Source: Sipunculus nudus (taxonomy: Eukaryota; Annelida; Sipuncula; Golfingiida; Sipunculidae). From it: a stretch of 64,000 nt of DNA. The notes beneath the pieces are model-generated. The model was not told the DNA's origin and did no database searches. It worked only from the letters and a program-made list of their open reading frames with translations. Positions 1 through 9,337 of the stretch are shown in pieces. Location of the stretch: assembly GCA_026874595.1 (NCBI GenBank), contig JAPPUL010000073.1, positions 765,973-829,972 of the forward strand. Reading direction: 5' to 3'. How positions within the stretch are numbered: position 1 is the stretch's first letter; every line of letters starts with the position of its first letter. A program made the translations under genes and the position numbers.

Positions 1-571
1 CCGGATTTATTGTCCCCAGTGCATTTGATACATGCGTTAGTGATACCAGCTTCGTTTTGCTATTTAAAAGCTTCTCGTACTCTTCAAGTATCAGCTCTCC
101 TTTATCGTTTATCGGAATAACCTTAAGATTTGCTCCCCTATCCTCACACACAACTTGCCACGGTATTATATTTGCATGATGTTCCATCTGGCTTATTATT
201 ATCTCATCCCCCTCTTTTACATAACGCTTGCCAAAACTATAAGCTACTAGGTTTATAGACTGTGTTGAGCCTGATGTTATTATTATTTGTTTCTTGTCTC
301 CCGATCCTATAAACCGCGATACCTCACCTCGGGCCTCCTCGTACAAATGTGTTGCATACTCGCCAAGTTTATAGGCTCCTCGCCGCACCGTCGCATAAGA
401 ATTTTTATCAAACTCTTTTACTCGCTCTATTACATATTTGGGCTTTTGCGTTGTTGCTGCGTTATCTAAGTAGACTAACCTCTTCCCTCCTATCTCCTTG
501 CTAAGCATAGGGAAATCTTCCCTCAACATATCTATATCAAGTTCTTTATTTAATATCTTCTCATTTCTCAT
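1..571 (-). CDS. sufS: SufS cysteine desulfurase, N-terminal part (runs off left edge)
   Basis: Group II cysteine desulfurase, a PLP enzyme that takes sulfur from cysteine and passes it to the SufBCD scaffold. Only the first ~190 residues lie in the window; the catalytic lysine and cysteine are beyond the edge. Visible family motifs are YLDNAATTQKP, the phosphate-binding SGSTQSINLVA, the EHHANIIPW segment and LTHVSNALGT. The ATG at 571 is preceded by a strong ribosome site (GGAGGG, about 5 nt away). It begins 30 bp after the sufD stop on the same strand, so it is the last visible gene of sufBCDS. No SufE or SufU gene is visible here. The identification is firm; the truncation is only the window edge. 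Confidence 0.93.
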   Translation of the reverse strand, partial: MRNEKILNKELDIDMLREDFPMLSKEIGGKRLVYLDNAATTQKPKYVIERVKEFDKNSYATVRRGAYKLGEYATHLYEEARGEVSRFIGSGDKKQIIITSGSTQSINLVAYSFGKRYVKEGDEIIISQMEHHANIIPWQVVCEDRGANLKVIPINDKGELILEEYEKLLNSKTKLVSLTHVSNALGTINP

Positions 572-601
572 CTAATCCCTCCGTTTGTTCCATCTACTCT
601 T

Positions 602-1969
602 TTATTTCTCTTTTATTTTACCATAACCATTTTTATCATAATCTATACCCCCTTCAAGCTTGTCTAAAAAAAACTCAAATGCCTCCTCTTGACTCTCTCC
701 TTCTCCCATCTTCTCTATTACCGTCTGCATAAAGCCTATCAAAAGCAGCCGACGTGCTGTCTCCTCCGCTATTCCTCGCGTCTTTAAATACAATATACTA
801 GCATCATCCAAATTACCCACCGTAGCACCATGATTACATTTTACATCATCTGCATATATCATCAAGTTTGGCTTGCTTGCACTCTCTCCCTCATCCGATA
901 ATATCAAGCTCTGCACCAACTGCATTGAATTTGTCTTTTGTGCTCCCTTCTCTACCAATACCGTCGTGTCTACACTAGCTTTGCCTCTATCCTTTACTAT
1001 GTTCTTAAATACCTGCTCAGATTCGCTTCCCGGACTCCTATGGCATACCTTTATATAATTATGACTCTCCTCTCTACCCTCAAGCACCGATAACCCATTT
1101 AAACCAAAATATGCTCCCTCACCATCTATATATACTTCATACTCATTGCGTACCACCTTGCTTGCCAAAACCCCTGTAGACAATATACATCGCGAGCCCC
1201 CACCTTGATAAAAACTCCTTTTAACAAATCTATTATCTTCATAAGTACCACACTTATGCAAAACATTAACTTCTACTGACGCTCCCTCCTTTAAGATAAA
1301 GTCTTCTACATGACTTATTAATCCATCCTTAAGACTTCCTATGTGTTTTACATATATTGTACAACTGCTTCCCTCTTCAAATATATATTGAAGCCGCGGA
1401 CATAACATTTGTAACTCCCCTCCTCCTGCTCCGGCATCTCTTACCCCGTTCTCCAGTATATGCAGTATCTGAAGCGGTTTACTTATTTTACCACGAACCC
1501 TAATTATATATAAATCATTCATGAATATTCCGTTTAATAACGCAAAACTCTCATCCTCGGATACTAACCGTTTATTAAGATATCGCAAACTATCCTCCTC
1601 TAGCCCTGCTTCTCCCATCTGCCCATTCCCTATGTTTGTTATCTCAAGCCCTTCTTCGCTTATCTTTGATAAATCCTCCCTATATACTCCCTGCGCAAAT
1701 ACTAAAATATTATCTGTACAAAAGCCATAAGACTCTAAAGCTACCTTCTTACCATCAACTAATGAATTCTTATTACTTTCAAGTCCTGGCAACTTAAAGC
1801 CTTTATAGTCTATATTCCGTACATTTAAATATGTATATTTCTCAGCTCCACGCTTTGGCATCCCTATCTCCTCAAAACGTACATATGCATCCTCTCGTAA
1901 CCTCGCAAATGCCCCATCACCCTTATAAACCTTCTTATATTTATCCTTTATATATTCTGTGCTCATCAT
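602..1969 (-). CDS. sufD: SufD, Fe-S cluster assembly scaffold subunit
   Basis: SufD pairs with SufB in the SufBC2D scaffold that builds Fe-S clusters. The C-terminal half has the family beta-helix core with the signature region CNHGATVGNLDDASILYLKTRG, including the conserved histidine close to the C-terminus. The frame is open up to an ATG at 1999, but that codon has no usable ribosome site. A run GGGAAAG lies just before a double ATG at 1969/1966, which gives a protein of about 455 residues starting MMSTEYIKDKY. I therefore prefer 1969 (1966 is equally possible). It lies between sufC and sufS on the minus strand, 46-77 bp after the sufC stop. Confidence 0.92.
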   Translation of the reverse strand: MMSTEYIKDKYKKVYKGDGAFARLREDAYVRFEEIGMPKRGAEKYTYLNVRNIDYKGFKLPGLESNKNSLVDGKKVALESYGFCTDNILVFAQGVYREDLSKISEEGLEITNIGNGQMGEAGLEEDSLRYLNKRLVSEDESFALLNGIFMNDLYIIRVRGKISKPLQILHILENGVRDAGAGGGELQMLCPRLQYIFEEGSSCTIYVKHIGSLKDGLISHVEDFILKEGASVEVNVLHKCGTYEDNRFVKRSFYQGGGSRCILSTGVLASKVVRNEYEVYIDGEGAYFGLNGLSVLEGREESHNYIKVCHRSPGSESEQVFKNIVKDRGKASVDTTVLVEKGAQKTNSMQLVQSLILSDEGESASKPNLMIYADDVKCNHGATVGNLDDASILYLKTRGIAEETARRLLLIGFMQTVIEKMGEGESQEEAFEFFLDKLEGGIDYDKNGYGKIKEK

Positions 1970-2045
1970 CTTCCCTTTTTTTAACTTGTTACTTACCATC
2001 CTCTATATCACATCCTGCATCATACCATCTCTGCCATTATAACTA

Positions 2046-2786
2046 TCACCTTAATAAAAAATCATACCCCTTATCCTCAAGTGCATGCGCAAGCTCTTTA
2101 TCTCCTGATTTGACTATCTTGCCGCCTCCCATTACATGTACCACATCCGGTGTTATATATTCTAATATCCTAGGAAAATGCGTTATCACCACTATTGCAC
2201 TATCTTTATTACGAACTTTGTTTATCCCGCTTGATACCACTTTAAGAGCATCTATATCAAGTCCTGAATCTATCTCGTCCAATATAGAAAGCCGAGGGCT
2301 TAAAAGCGCCATCTGCAATATCTCATTCTTTTTCTTCTCCCCTCCTGAAAATCCATCGTTTACTGACCTTTCCATATACTTTTCATCCATCCCAAGTAAT
2401 TCCATCTTCTCAGAAAGTATATCTGCAAAATCTAACGGATCCACTTCCTCCTCACCGCGACTTTTCAACTGTGAATTATATGCCATGCGCAGAAACTCCG
2501 CGTTGTTCACTCCCGGTATCTCAACAGGATATTGATACGCTAGAAATATACCCTTAAGTGCCCTATCCTCAACTTCAACATCAAGTAAATCTTTCCCATC
2601 GTAAGTTATACTTCCTTTAGTTACTTCATAATCAGGATGCCCTATTATAACCTTCGATAAGGTGCTCTTACCCGAACCATTAGGGCCCATTATCGCATGT
2701 ATCTCGCCTGCTTTAACATTAAGCGTTATCCCTTCTAATATCTTCTCCCCTTCATATCCTGCAAAAAGTCCTTTTATATCAAGCAT
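2046..2786 (-). CDS. sufC: SufC, Fe-S assembly ATPase
   Basis: Cytosolic ABC-type ATPase of the Suf system, 246 residues, the usual length. Walker A GPNGSGKST is at residues 34-42, the ABC signature FSGGEKKKNEI near 146, and Walker B LSILDEIDSGLD at 167-178; the D following the glutamate region is the SufC-type IDSGLD. The C-terminal TSGDKELAHALEDKGYDFL-type ending is characteristic of SufC. It sits between sufB and sufD on the minus strand. The 224-bp gap to sufB is long for this operon and contains short direct repeats, so an internal promoter is possible but not shown. Confidence 0.96.
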   Translation of the reverse strand: MLDIKGLFAGYEGEKILEGITLNVKAGEIHAIMGPNGSGKSTLSKVIIGHPDYEVTKGSITYDGKDLLDVEVEDRALKGIFLAYQYPVEIPGVNNAEFLRMAYNSQLKSRGEEEVDPLDFADILSEKMELLGMDEKYMERSVNDGFSGGEKKKNEILQMALLSPRLSILDEIDSGLDIDALKVVSSGINKVRNKDSAIVVITHFPRILEYITPDVVHVMGGGKIVKSGDKELAHALEDKGYDFLLR

Positions 2787-2825
2787 TTTTTTATTCTCTC
2801 TATTAAACTCTTTAAACTATATTAC

Positions 2826-2882
2826 TTCATTTTTATTTGTACATTTAGTTTTATTTGTACATCAACTTTTGTACATCAACTG
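2826..2882. repeat. Short direct repeats between sufB and sufC
   Basis: The element TTTGTACATCAACT and close variants occur three times in tandem within about 57 bp of the sufB-sufC gap. The rest of this 224-bp gap is AT-rich and shows no ORF, hairpin or recognisable regulatory site. Confidence 0.6.
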
Positions 2883-3010
2883 CCTTGATGCGTTTACAAC
2901 AAAGTAATATCTACTTCTTTATATGATTTATATGACATTATTATGCCATTTTGGTCTTCTTTTATTTCTTCTTTAACCTATATTTATGATTTACCACTCT
3001 CTTTGTTACT

Positions 3011-4465
3011 TTAACCTACACTGTTTTCAAGCTTTAGACTAAGTAACCTTGTCGCTTCAACTGCAAATTCCATCGGTAGCTGATTAAAAACATCCTTACA
3101 AAAACCATTTATTATACTGCTTATCGCCTCTTCTCTTGATATTCCCCTTTGTTGAAAATACAAAAGCTGTTCTTCGGATATTTTAGAAGTTGATGCCTCG
3201 TGTTCTAGATGACTTGTTGAACTTATCCCTTGTATATAGGGAAATGTATGTGCACTACATTCATCGCCCACAAGCATACTATCACATTGAGTATAGTTAC
3301 GCGCGTTCTTTGCATTTTTAGATATTCTAACTAGCCCACGATAGGCATTGCTTGCCTTGTCCGAGGATATCCCTTTCGATATAATTACAGACTTTGTGTT
3401 ATTCCCAAGGTGTAGCATCTTTGTTCCTGTATCTGCCTGCTGCATACCCCCTGTTAGGGCTACCGAGTAAAATTCTCCCTTTGAATTATCTCCCTTCAAA
3501 ACACAACTTGGATATTTCCACGTAATTGCAGAACCCGTTTCAATCTGGGTCCAAGATACCTTAGAATTGTCCCCCTCACACTTCGCTCGCTTTGTTACAA
3601 AGTTATATATCCCTCCCTTCCCCGTCTTTGCATCACCTGCATACCAATTTTGTACAGTGCTATACTTTATTTCTGCAGAATCTAAAGCTACAAGCTCAAC
3701 CACTGCAGCATGTAACTGATTTGTATCAAATACAGGCGCTGTACACCCTTCAAGATAAGATACATAGCTTTTCTCATCACATATTATAAGCGTCCTTTCA
3801 AACTGTCCTGACCCTTCTGTATTTATCCTAAAGTAGGTTGACAATTCCATAGGGCATTTCGTATTCGGCGGTATATACACAAATGAACCATCTGTAAAAA
3901 CCGCACTATTTAAAGCTGCATAAAAATTGTCCCCAACCGGTACTACTGATCCCAAGTACTTTTTAATTAACTCCGGATAATCCTTTATAGCCTCATTCAT
4001 CGAACAAAATATTACACCCTCTTTGGCAAGCCTTTCTTTAAATGTAGTTGCTACACTAACACTATCAAATACCGCGTCAACCGCAACATTAGAAAGACGC
4101 TTTTGCTCCTCAATCGGTATCCCAAGCTTATCAAAAGTCTTTAGTATCTCAGGGTCCACCTCATCAAGACTTTCTAACTTCTCTTTCTTCTTTGGTGCTG
4201 AATAATAAGATATCTCTTGAAAGTCTACCTCAGGATAGTTTACCAATGCCCACTTTGGTAGCTTCATTGTCTGCCACTTCTTATAAGCCTTAAGACGAAA
4301 ATCAAGCATAAAAGAAGGCTCATCCCGTTTTCTCGATATAGCCTTTATTACATCTTCATTCAAGCCAGGAGGCAAAGTCTCAGTCTCAACATCAGTGACA
4401 AAGCCATATTTATAGTCTTTTTGCTTTTCTACAATATCATAAACTTCACTATCATTTCCTGCCAT
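3011..4465 (-). CDS. sufB: SufB, Fe-S cluster assembly scaffold
   Basis: Main scaffold of the SufBC2D complex, 484 residues. The conserved [22 protein letters not shown] region places the sulfur-accepting cysteine at residue 241 (equivalent to E. coli Cys254). The later [13 protein letters not shown] segment carries Cys394, equivalent to the cluster-site cysteine. The ending [21 protein letters not shown] is also typical. The ATG at 4465 has AGGAAG 8 nt upstream. It is the first gene of the minus-strand sufBCDS operon. The ~205 bp upstream (4466-4671) hold no gene and must contain the promoter, though I see no convincing -35/-10 or Rrf2-type operator. Confidence 0.96.
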   Translation of the reverse strand: MAGNDSEVYDIVEKQKDYKYGFVTDVETETLPPGLNEDVIKAISRKRDEPSFMLDFRLKAYKKWQTMKLPKWALVNYPEVDFQEISYYSAPKKKEKLESLDEVDPEILKTFDKLGIPIEEQKRLSNVAVDAVFDSVSVATTFKERLAKEGVIFCSMNEAIKDYPELIKKYLGSVVPVGDNFYAALNSAVFTDGSFVYIPPNTKCPMELSTYFRINTEGSGQFERTLIICDEKSYVSYLEGCTAPVFDTNQLHAAVVELVALDSAEIKYSTVQNWYAGDAKTGKGGIYNFVTKRAKCEGDNSKVSWTQIETGSAITWKYPSCVLKGDNSKGEFYSVALTGGMQQADTGTKMLHLGNNTKSVIISKGISSDKASNAYRGLVRISKNAKNARNYTQCDSMLVGDECSAHTFPYIQGISSTSHLEHEASTSKISEEQLLYFQQRGISREEAISSIINGFCKDVFNQLPMEFAVEATRLLSLKLENSVG

Positions 4466-4671
4466 AATACACTTCCTAATTTATATATTTATGTACGTTC
4501 TTTTACTTACATAGGTACTTACAAAACACTACAAAACCTACACCATAGTTAAAGATAAGCAAATAATCTTAAAATGCTAAAGGTTGATTTTAAAAAAACA
4601 CACGGAATGCGTTTACAAGACAGAACTATATTTGCTAAGATAAGGGATATGCTTATAAAATAGGGGAGGAC

Positions 4672-5220
4672 TTATACAAGCATTTGTTTTTTTATCTCCA
4701 AAACTTTAGACTCACCACATAAAACATCCAAAACAGTAAAAGCAAAATCCATCGATGTACCAGGGCCCTGACTTGTTATAAGGTTACCATCTACTATTAC
4801 TTTTTCTGTTGAGTAGTTTTTAAACTGCTCTTTAAACAAAGGATAAGAGGTAACTTTCCTTCCATCAGTTAGTCCAATAGCAGATAATACTGTAGGAGCC
4901 GCACAGATTGCTGATATATACTTTTGTTTTTCATGCAAAGCATTAATAATTTCCCTTACACGTTTATCATTTTTAAGATGATTAGCACCCTCAAGCCCTC
5001 CAGGGAGTACAATCATTTCAATATTAGCAAGCATGTCTTTGGACACATCATCTAAGTTGATGTCTGGAATAACCTTAACATTGCATTTGCTTTTAATATA
5101 TCCAAAAGCAGTACCTGCAGTCAAAAGAGAAACACCAGCGCGCCTTAAAACATCAATCACCGTAAAAGCCTCAATATCTTCAAAACCATCAGCTAAAGGA
5201 ATTAAAACTCGAGCGTCCAT
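4672..5220 (-). CDS. yajL: DJ-1/PfpI-family protein (YajL/ThiJ-like)
   Basis: A 182-residue DJ-1 superfamily protein. The nucleophile elbow ISAICAAP places the reactive cysteine at residue 106, exactly the number used in human DJ-1. The acidic DGFEDIE motif at 11-17 supplies the glutamate that polarises it, and VLPGG at 71-75 forms the oxyanion part. Family members act as oxidative-stress sensors, chaperones or glyoxal-adduct deglycases; which applies cannot be read from sequence. It is transcribed divergently from the penicillin-binding protein gene and is separated from sufB by ~205 bp. The symbol reflects closest similarity rather than proven orthology. Confidence 0.85.
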   Translation of the reverse strand: MDARVLIPLADGFEDIEAFTVIDVLRRAGVSLLTAGTAFGYIKSKCNVKVIPDINLDDVSKDMLANIEMIVLPGGLEGANHLKNDKRVREIINALHEKQKYISAICAAPTVLSAIGLTDGRKVTSYPLFKEQFKNYSTEKVIVDGNLITSQGPGTSMDFAFTVLDVLCGESKVLEIKKQMLV

Positions 5221-5398
5221 TAGTTTATAAAATACTCCAAAATAAAATATTGGGCTTCGTCTCTAAAAATCAAAAGAAACAAAGCATATAAAATATAACA
5301 ATTACAAAACATAGAATAAAAATATTTACCAATAAAAAAAATAAACTATAAACAACTTTAGCTCTGTTATAAAAGTTATTAAAAGATAGACAAAATAC

Positions 5399-7714
5399 AT
5401 GAAACATAGAACAAACGAACGTATCAGCAAAGCCTCTTACAAGAGAATCTTAAAAGGCCTTGAATATGCTCTTGTTGTCCTATTTTTAATATTTTCTATA
5501 CTGCTTGGAAACATATCAGGTAAGATAATAAGGGCAATGAAAAAAGATGATGCCTCGATAGATAGACTATACGACATAAGCTTCTACAATCTGCCAACAA
5601 CATTATATGACACACATGGAGAAAAGATAACAGAATTCTTCACCCATAAAAGAGAAATAATAAGGTTACACGAGCTTCCTAAAGATTTTCTTATGGTGCT
5701 CCTTGCAATAGAAGATGCTAATTACTATAACCACATAGGAATTGACCCCTTTAGTATAATAAGGGCACTTAAAAACAACCTAAAAGTAAGTATAGCAAAA
5801 AAAGAACTTTCTATAATAGAGGGCGGCAGTACCATAACCCAACAAATGGCAAAGATAATCTACACAACGCGAGAGAAGACTTTAGAAAGGAAGATAAAAG
5901 AGCTTGGACGTGCTTTCCAGCTTGAAAAGAAGTACAGCAAAAAAGAAATACTTGAAAAGTACATAAACCAAATGTATTTTGGACATGGTATATACGGAGT
6001 TGAATCAGCGTCTAAGTTCTTCTTTGGCATTAGCGCCAAGCATCTAAACAAAGTCCAATCAGCCTTACTTGTATTAATCCTGTCAGCACCAACTAAATAC
6101 TCACCAATAAATTATCCGCAAAAAGCAATGAATAAACATAAAACCGTTATAACCAAACTAATAAACCTTGGCTTATGCTCTAAAAATACTGCTTACAAAG
6201 ACTATAAAACATTATGGCAAAATATGAACAATACAATATTAACAGGGAAAAGAAAAGCCCTTGATTACCGTATAGACAAAGCACCTTACTTCTCAGAATA
6301 TATAAGGCTTGAGCTTCAAAGGCTATTCAAAGAGGAATTATACTACGAGATAGCAAATAACATAAAATCGACAAAGAACTTATCAAAAGAGCAACTAGAT
6401 GATGAGATAGATAGCATAATTAAGGACATGATATTCAAAGGGGGTTTAAGGGTATACACGACTTTAGATTTAAGGAAGCAACAAATAGCCCAAAAGTTAT
6501 TAAAAGAACAATTAAAAAGACAAGATAAGATATTTAATAAGGAAAACAAAAGGATATATAAAAAGATAAAGCGAGAATATGGTAAAACTGCACAGTTCAT
6601 AAACATACTTATGACTAAGGGAAGGCTAAATTTCAGGAGTCACAAAAAAAAGCTTCATAAGCTACGAGGCTTTATAAGGGAGCTTAAAAAGCTTAGTCTT
6701 ATAACAACGGGCTTTGGTATAAATCAATTAAATGTGCTTTTGGCTGAGAATCGTAAAGAGCTTGAAAGGGCAAATAAAGACTTAAGGGTTGAAGGGGCTA
6801 TAATATCGATGGAGCCACAAACAGGAGCTATAGAGGTTATGGTTGGAGGGAGTAAATTCATCGCCCAAAACCGTGTAAATCGAGTATTTTCAAAAAGACA
6901 GCCTGGGTCAGTATTTAAAATCTTTGTATACGGTGCAGCATTAAAGACAAGGCGTTACAATCCAAAGAGCGTAATTAACGATTCACCGCTAAAGATATTT
7001 GATAAGCATGCAAATGAGTATTGGGAGCCAAAGAATTATAATAATACATTCAGAGGGGAGATAACACTTGAAGAGGCACTAAAAGATTCAATAAATGTAG
7101 TATCGGTAAAACTTGTAAAACAAATAGGAGTCAACGCAGTAATAAATTTTGCCTCGCCGCTTCTTGGGATACCAAAAAATAAGTTTGGTAAACATATATC
7201 AATATCGCTTGGGACAACGGATGTAAGTCCTTATAATATGTGTAAAGCGATGTCAGTATATGCAAATGGCGGTTATAATGTAGTGCCCCAAAGTATTTTA
7301 TTGATAGAAGATAGGTACGGCAATATAATCCTAGATAATCGCAAAAATAAAGTAAAAGCTAAAAGGAAACGTCTTATAAAAAGGCGAGATGTAAGGATTA
7401 TGACAAAACTGCTTTCTAAGGTTATAAAAGAAGGAACTGGACGTGCAGTTGATAATGTTGGTTATAGAGGGGAGGCTGCGGGCAAGACGGGGACAAGTCA
7501 GAATGGAAAGGATGCATGGTTTGCAGGATATACAAAAGAGCTTGCAACAGTTGTATGGATTGGTTTTGATGAGGATTTAACACTTGGCAAAAAGCAGTAT
7601 GGAGGTAACGTTGCAGCACCATTATGGGGACGATTCATGAAAGAAGTAGAAGGCAAGTCAAAAAGCACTCGAAAGCAAAAACCAGAAAAAGTAAAACCAG
7701 AACACAAAAAGTAA
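5399..7714 (+). CDS. mrcA: Class A penicillin-binding protein (PBP1A-type)
   Basis: Bifunctional peptidoglycan synthase, 771 residues. There is a short cytoplasmic N-terminus, one membrane helix at ~20-40, then a GT51 glycosyltransferase domain with AIEDANYYNHIG (catalytic Glu105) and EGGSTITQQ at 141-149. The transpeptidase domain follows with SVFK (Ser504, Lys507), SIN at 564-566 and KTGTS at 696-700. A Lys/Arg-rich tail ends the protein. The region between the two domains (~300-450) is lysine-rich. The intergenic stretch 5221-5398 lies between divergent genes and should hold both promoters. The start has no good Shine-Dalgarno sequence but agrees with the membrane anchor. The symbol is by family (mrcA/ponA). 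Confidence 0.93.
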   Translation: MKHRTNERISKASYKRILKGLEYALVVLFLIFSILLGNISGKIIRAMKKDDASIDRLYDISFYNLPTTLYDTHGEKITEFFTHKREIIRLHELPKDFLMVLLAIEDANYYNHIGIDPFSIIRALKNNLKVSIAKKELSIIEGGSTITQQMAKIIYTTREKTLERKIKELGRAFQLEKKYSKKEILEKYINQMYFGHGIYGVESASKFFFGISAKHLNKVQSALLVLILSAPTKYSPINYPQKAMNKHKTVITKLINLGLCSKNTAYKDYKTLWQNMNNTILTGKRKALDYRIDKAPYFSEYIRLELQRLFKEELYYEIANNIKSTKNLSKEQLDDEIDSIIKDMIFKGGLRVYTTLDLRKQQIAQKLLKEQLKRQDKIFNKENKRIYKKIKREYGKTAQFINILMTKGRLNFRSHKKKLHKLRGFIRELKKLSLITTGFGINQLNVLLAENRKELERANKDLRVEGAIISMEPQTGAIEVMVGGSKFIAQNRVNRVFSKRQPGSVFKIFVYGAALKTRRYNPKSVINDSPLKIFDKHANEYWEPKNYNNTFRGEITLEEALKDSINVVSVKLVKQIGVNAVINFASPLLGIPKNKFGKHISISLGTTDVSPYNMCKAMSVYANGGYNVVPQSILLIEDRYGNIILDNRKNKVKAKRKRLIKRRDVRIMTKLLSKVIKEGTGRAVDNVGYRGEAAGKTGTSQNGKDAWFAGYTKELATVVWIGFDEDLTLGKKQYGGNVAAPLWGRFMKEVEGKSKSTRKQKPEKVKPEHKK

Positions 7715-7914
7715 GGATATTATTGTATCTTTAATGACTAAATAGAAACATTTTAAGATACATCTAAATATATTTACTATCAAATGAGCTTATTATAAAA
7801 CGAGAGGATATAAGGATGTATAAATAAAAAGGCTAATCTTAGTCAATAAAACAAACGATAAAAAACAACGACACAAATATATAAATGTAAATATATAATA
7901 AGGGGAAGTATTAT

Positions 7915-8250
7915 ATGGACAAAGAACGTGAAAAGATACAAATACGCCCTAAAGGTGCAGTAGTATCTAGGGGTGTTACAAGCTCCGGACAAAACAAAGA
8001 CTTAGAAGAGCTAAAAGAAGATGTAAGACGCCTTAAAAAAAGTGTTGGCCGTCTTATGAACTTGGCAGGACATGAAGAAAACATCTTAGAACAGTATAAA
8101 GAGAAAGAAATCATTTTAAAATTGTCTGATGGCACTGAAGAAAAAGGCATATTACAAGAAATCACTAAGTTTCAAATAGTTGTTAAACGTGATGATGTAA
8201 AACAATATTATTATAAAAGCTCCTTAGTAAAATACTCTTTTGTAGAGTAA
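7915..8250 (+). CDS. Small protein with a divergent Hfq/Sm-like C-terminal domain (tentative)
   Basis: A 111-residue protein starting at an ATG 8 nt after AGGGGA. Residues 1-25 are basic and probably flexible; 26-62 are predicted helix or coiled coil. Residues 64-108 (EKEIILKLSDGTEEKGIL through YYYKSSLVKYSF) resemble the Sm fold of Hfq. A strand is followed by the loop SDGTEEKG, then FQIVVK, and then YYYKSSLVKY at the place of the Hfq YKHAISTI motif, with KS replacing KH. Hfq is a hexameric RNA chaperone. Here the domain is C-terminal to a helix rather than N-terminal. It stands alone between PBP1A (+) and thiL (convergent). The fold assignment is my inference. Confidence 0.45.
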   Translation: MDKEREKIQIRPKGAVVSRGVTSSGQNKDLEELKEDVRRLKKSVGRLMNLAGHEENILEQYKEKEIILKLSDGTEEKGILQEITKFQIVVKRDDVKQYYYKSSLVKYSFVE

Positions 8251-8294
8251 TATAAAAGTCTCATATAGGGATAATAAACATATAAGAAAATACA

Positions 8295-9311
8295 TTATTT
8301 AAAATGATCATGTCCCCTTAAAATTATTGCAGTCTTTTTGTCTTTATCTTGAAGATAATAACCACCCTCACAAACTGTTCCTATCTTTGTTAAGAATACA
8401 TTAAAATCTTTTATAAAGCAGTTAATTATATCGTTAGATATATCATTTTCATGTGTAAATACAAGTTCATAATCCTCTCCTGCATTTAGTATAATACTAT
8501 ATTTATCAACGTTGCGTGCATCACAAAAAATAGATAATGACTCTGAGTAGGGTAATTTATCCTTATCCAAAATCGCACCTAAAGAAGATGACACTGAAGA
8601 TGACATTGTAAGTATATGGAATAAATCATTAGCAAGACCATCGCTTATATCTATACAAGATCTTATATTCGGACAGACGTTATTTAAATATGCCATCTCA
8701 AAAATACGCGGACTTGGCCTTTTATGACGATTTAATAAATATGTCTTTGTTTTAACGTCTATTTCTATGTCTTTATATTTATCAAGTAGCAAAAAACCCG
8801 CACCACTATCACCTAAAGTCCCAGTTACATAAATACTATCTCCTACCTTTGCATTAGACCTATATAATACCTTATCTATCCTACAACTACCAATTACTGT
8901 TACATTTATAATGAAATCATGCCCCGACCTATTTGTATCACCGCCTATTAACCCCAGGTTATACATACTTCCTATCTCAGATACCCCTTCGTAAAAGCTA
9001 AGTACATCCTCATCACTCAAACCCTTTGGGATCCCAAGCGATAGCATTATATATTCTCCTATCCCCCCCATTGCCGCTATGTCACTCAAATTAACCGCCA
9101 CACTCTTATATCCAAGGTCTCTCATCGATATATCAGAGTGCCTGAAGTGTATACCTTCTATTAACATGTCTGTAGTTGCTAGATATACTCTGTCGTCTTT
9201 ATAGCCCAATACTGCACTGTCATCACCTATCCCAAACTCACCCCTACCCAAATTATGACTTATTCCAAGCCCCTTAAGAGCCTCTATAAACTCAAATTCT
9301 CCCTTTTTCAA
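8295..9311 (-). CDS. thiL: Thiamine-monophosphate kinase
   Basis: ThiL phosphorylates thiamine monophosphate to the active cofactor thiamine diphosphate. The 338-residue protein has the family motifs in order: GDDSAVL near 27-33 (Mg-ATP binding), TTDMLIEGIHF, the helix with SVAVNLSDIAAMGG, GGDTNRS, and CIDISDGLANDL. Length matches the family. It is the first of a minus-strand group (thiL, oxidoreductase, yajQ read toward lower coordinates; thiL is the last) and converges on the Hfq-like gene with a 44-bp gap. It completes the thiamine pathway begun by thiFSGE at 36-39 kb. Confidence 0.95.
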   Translation of the reverse strand: MKKGEFEFIEALKGLGISHNLGRGEFGIGDDSAVLGYKDDRVYLATTDMLIEGIHFRHSDISMRDLGYKSVAVNLSDIAAMGGIGEYIMLSLGIPKGLSDEDVLSFYEGVSEIGSMYNLGLIGGDTNRSGHDFIINVTVIGSCRIDKVLYRSNAKVGDSIYVTGTLGDSGAGFLLLDKYKDIEIDVKTKTYLLNRHKRPSPRIFEMAYLNNVCPNIRSCIDISDGLANDLFHILTMSSSVSSSLGAILDKDKLPYSESLSIFCDARNVDKYSIILNAGEDYELVFTHENDISNDIINCFIKDFNVFLTKIGTVCEGGYYLQDKDKKTAIILRGHDHFK

Positions 9312-9337
9312 TGTCTTACCACTATTACTATTCTAAA

